Part shown: positions 61,983-64,000 of the stretch, in pieces | Layout of the letters: the number at the start of each line of letters is the position of its first letter | How positions within the stretch are numbered: position 1 is the stretch's first letter | Assembly (NCBI GenBank): GCA_963773685.1 | Contig: CAVZBY010000013.1 | Coordinates: 62,001-126,000 of the forward strand | Reading direction: 5' to 3' | DNA: 64,000 nucleotides | Source of the DNA: JALHVH01 sp963773685 | GTDB taxonomy: Bacteria; Acidobacteriota; Aminicenantia; Aminicenantales; Saccharicenantaceae | Made by a program: the position numbers and the translations under genes | Notes under the pieces: model-generated | Seen by the model: the letters and a program-made list of their open reading frames with translations, nothing else | Databases searched by the model: none | Told to the model about the DNA's origin: nothing

Positions 61983-62740
61983 CGAAAAGAAAGATCATCG
62001 AGATCGACCGCGCCCTGTGCGACGGCTGCGGCCTTTGCACCAAGGCCTGCGCCGAAGGGGCCCTTGTCCTCGACGCCGAGAACAAGGCCGTGCTTGCCCG
62101 CGAGATCTTTTGCGATGGCCTGGGGGCCTGCCTGGACGTTTGCCCGACCGGCGCCCTCCGGATCACGGAGCGGGAAGGGGACGATTACGATCCGGCGGCG
62201 GCCTACGACCATGTTCTCGCCACCCGGGGCCGTGACGCGGCATCCCGGGTCCACGGCGCTCCGGCCGCGAAGGGCGCCTCCCATCCCTCCGGCTGTCCCG
62301 GAAGCCTCGCCCGGGAGATCGCGGCGGAGGGAGGAGAGGAGGCTTCGGACGGACCGGACGCTCCGCCGAGATCCCGCCTCAGCCAGTGGCCCATCCAGCT
62401 CCATCTTGTCTCTCCCCAAGCCCCGTATTTCCGCGGGGCCGACCTTCTGGTCGCCGCCGATTGCACGGCCTTCGCCCTGGGCGGCTTTCATGGGGAGCTC
62501 CTGAGGGGCAAGAAGCTCGTCATCGCCTGCCCCAAGCTGGACGATTGTGACGGCTACGTCGAGAAGCTGGCCGAGATCATCCGCCGGAACGGCCTCCGCT
62601 CCCTGACCGTAGCCATCATGACCGTTCCCTGCTGCTCCGGCCTCCTCCAATTGGTCCAGCGCGCCGTCGAAGCTTCGGGCGTCCCCATCGAGGTCCGGGT
62701 AACGGTCGTCGGCATCGACGGGAAGATCGTCAGCTCCTAG
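61979..62740 (+). CDS. Two-cluster 4Fe-4S ferredoxin-domain protein
   Basis: A 253-aa cytoplasmic iron-sulfur protein. The N-terminal ferredoxin part has CDGCGLCTKACAEGA (first cluster) and CDGLGACLDVCPTGA (second cluster, an unusual Cys spacing typical of this family). The rest (QWPIQLHLVSPQAPYF; LVAADCTAFALGGFHGELL; VIACPKLDDCDGYVEKL; VPCCSGL) is a conserved domain rich in Cys, seen in proteins of anaerobes. A low-complexity linker lies between the two parts. It presumably transfers electrons in an unknown redox reaction. The ATG overlaps the barrel gene stop. Confidence 0.85.
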   Translation: MTKRKIIEIDRALCDGCGLCTKACAEGALVLDAENKAVLAREIFCDGLGACLDVCPTGALRITEREGDDYDPAAAYDHVLATRGRDAASRVHGAPAAKGASHPSGCPGSLAREIAAEGGEEASDGPDAPPRSRLSQWPIQLHLVSPQAPYFRGADLLVAADCTAFALGGFHGELLRGKKLVIACPKLDDCDGYVEKLAEIIRRNGLRSLTVAIMTVPCCSGLLQLVQRAVEASGVPIEVRVTVVGIDGKIVSS

Positions 62741-62741
62741 C

Positions 62742-62757
62742 CGGGCGGCGGACCGCC
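62742..62757. terminator. GC-rich hairpin after the ferredoxin gene
   Basis: A perfect stem GGGCGG-CGGA-CCGCCC directly after the stop codon. There is no T-run, so a rho-independent terminator is only a suggestion. Confidence 0.35.
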
Positions 62758-62797
62758 CGAGCCTTCCCGGGAGGGATTTCGGCGGGGCCTCTTGTGG

Positions 62798-62803
62798 TAT
62801 AAT
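62798..62803 (+). promoter_or_regulatory. Extended -10 promoter element before the TPR gene
   Basis: TATAAT preceded by TGG, an extended -10 motif; no good -35 is seen. The gene begins 53 bases later after an AAGGAGA site. Confidence 0.55.
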
Positions 62804-62856
62804 ATCCGGGAATTTATACCGGCGCCGGAGCGCTCGATATCAAGGAGATCGGAAAC

Positions 62857-63900
62857 ATGAACAAGAAGATCATCGCCGCGGCGGTCGTGATCCTTATGGC
62901 CGCCGGGGCCTCGCTCGGGGCCCAGGAGAAACTGCCCAAGCCGGCGAACAAAGAGGCGGGAAAGCTCATGGAAAAGGCCGAGAAGGCCGTCAAGAACAAG
63001 GACCTGGACGGCGCCCTCGCCATGTACCTCGAGGTCCAGAAGCTCGAACCGGCCTACGCGCCGGCCTTCCTGACCGCGGCCATGGTCTATCGCATGAAGC
63101 AGGATGACGCCAACGCCCTGGCCTCCCTGGAGAAGGGCGTCGAGGCGGATCCCGCCTTCGCCAGGGGCGTCGACGCTTACGCGCAGCTGCTCGCGGAGAA
63201 GGCGCGCCAGGCCAGCGCGCAGGGCAAGCCGGCCGAGGCCATTCCCTACTTCACCAAGCTGATCGCTATCCCCGGCCTCGAGGCGTCCCGCAAACCGCAG
63301 TACATCGACGGCCTCTTCAATTTGGGGGTCTGCTCGTTCCAGGCCCGCAAGTTCGAAGCTTCCTTCGACGCCTTTACCAAGCTGATCGCGATCCCCGAGG
63401 CCCAGACCATCGCCAAGCCCAACTTCATCCTGTCCCATTACATGATGGGGTTCAACCTCAGCCTCCTGGACAAGCCCGAAGAGGCGAACGGCTTCCTGCG
63501 CCAATACGTCGAGCTCGCGGCCAATGAGACCGCCAACAATTTCGTCCCCGTCGCCGATTACATGATCGCCAAGAACGAATACACGCTCCTCGACCGGAAG
63601 GTGGCGAAGGTCCGGGCCGACAAGGAAGAGACCGACGTCATGGGCAAGGTCAAGGTCCTGGCCGCCGAGTACGCCAACATCCCCGAGCTCCTCGGCAAGT
63701 CGATCGCCGCCAAGCCCGATCTCGAGGACGCCTACCTCGTCCTCGGCAACTACTATTACCTTTCCGGCAACCTCGACCAGGCCATCGCCTCGTACAAGAA
63801 CCTGCTGGAGAAGTTCGCCGCATCCGCCAACAAGGCCGATTACGAAGCCTTCCTGAAGAAGCTGGAAGAGGAGAAGGCGGCGGGGGAAGCCAAGAAGTAG
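62857..63900 (+). CDS. Secreted TPR-repeat protein
   Basis: A 347-aa exported protein with a signal peptide (cleavage near SLGAQ) and tetratricopeptide repeats: AEKAVKNKDLDGALAMYLEV, YAPAFLTAAMVYRMKQDDAN, PYFTKLIAIPGLEASRKPQY and a final PDLEDAYLVLGNYYYLSGNL through YKNLLEKFAAS. The C-terminal tail is charged. Such proteins scaffold complexes in the periplasm. The start has a good ribosome-binding site and a separate promoter, so it may be independent of the ferredoxin gene. A specific role is not evident. Confidence 0.85.
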   Translation: MNKKIIAAAVVILMAAGASLGAQEKLPKPANKEAGKLMEKAEKAVKNKDLDGALAMYLEVQKLEPAYAPAFLTAAMVYRMKQDDANALASLEKGVEADPAFARGVDAYAQLLAEKARQASAQGKPAEAIPYFTKLIAIPGLEASRKPQYIDGLFNLGVCSFQARKFEASFDAFTKLIAIPEAQTIAKPNFILSHYMMGFNLSLLDKPEEANGFLRQYVELAANETANNFVPVADYMIAKNEYTLLDRKVAKVRADKEETDVMGKVKVLAAEYANIPELLGKSIAAKPDLEDAYLVLGNYYYLSGNLDQAIASYKNLLEKFAASANKADYEAFLKKLEEEKAAGEAKK

Positions 63901-64000
63901 CCGGCGTTCCCTCCGGGCTTCCCGGCGGGCGCCGGCCCCGGGCCCTCCTTCCCGGGGACACGTCCGCGCACCTTTGCCTGTTCCCCGGCTTGTGATATCA
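63901..64000. other. Window end, GC-rich non-coding sequence
   Basis: No gene is seen in the last 100 bases. Several overlapping CCGG and CCCGGG-containing inverted repeats occur immediately after the TPR gene and could act as a terminator. Confidence 0.3.

Overview
The window is a GC-rich (roughly 60-65% by eye) stretch of a diderm bacterial chromosome. It carries lipid-transport (Mla), Kdo/LPS, RND and TolC genes, a CarD regulator, a bactofilin, an origin-type rpmH-rnpA-yidD-yidC-jag-mnmE-mnmG-parA-parB block, a two-cluster ferredoxin protein typical of anaerobes, and many acidobacterial-style secreted proteins. My best guess is the Acidobacteriota / Candidatus Aminicenantes neighbourhood, most likely a metagenome-derived assembly. 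That is inference from gene content, not a placement. No rRNA, tRNA, CRISPR array or transposase was recognised.

Layout. 1-6180 (+): mlaE (5' end outside the window), mlaF, mlaD, radA, a PIN-TRAM membrane protein, ispD, ispF. 6181-7399: a palindromic repeat, a hairpin-rich stretch without a convincing long gene, and a 59-aa gene on the minus strand. 7400-9710 (+): M14 carboxypeptidase and a small secreted protein. 9777-16293 (+): an ECF sigma factor, zinc anti-sigma factor, Spy-like protein, MacA/MacB-type efflux and TolC, behind an ECF-type promoter. 16516-22325 (-): a CzcCBA-type metal efflux operon led by a small membrane protein. 22422-24521 (+): SGNH lipoprotein, Hfq-like protein, pdxA. 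24580-28766 (+): a tandem pair of lipoprotein/alkaline-phosphatase-superfamily proteins, then convergent GT-C and GT2 genes. 31181-33425 (-): smpB, a CBS-domain protein, carD. 33542-49623 (+): ribosomal protein, RNase P and membrane-insertase genes, tRNA modification, ParABS, bactofilin, a complete set of Kdo-activation genes with pyrG, and two mannose nucleotide-sugar genes. 49630-52672 (-): PMT-like glycosyltransferase and amino-acid permease. 52888-54441 (+): thioredoxin-fold protein. 54443-60035 (-): aspS, hisS, accA, rlmB, a DUF4412-like protein. 60247-63900 (+): membrane protein, outer-membrane barrel, ferredoxin, TPR protein.

The genes serve mainly envelope building: lipid transport (Mla), isoprenoids (IspD/F), Kdo and mannose sugars, glycosyltransferases, YidC, and envelope-stress-linked efflux. 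Segregation genes (ParABS, bactofilin) are embedded in the same overlapping gene chain.

Two cautions matter to any reader. First, fifteen conserved genes carry about 38 single-base indels, of which about 36 are insertions. Removing them restores full-length proteins. I treat these as probable assembly or sequencing errors and give each gene its full repaired extent. Second, several genes have a -10 box only 6-12 bases before the start codon, so leaderless transcripts look common and an RBS is not a reliable guide to starts. The most unusual non-coding signal is a structured palindromic repeat present three times. One copy lies inside the 3' end of mnmG and is translated.
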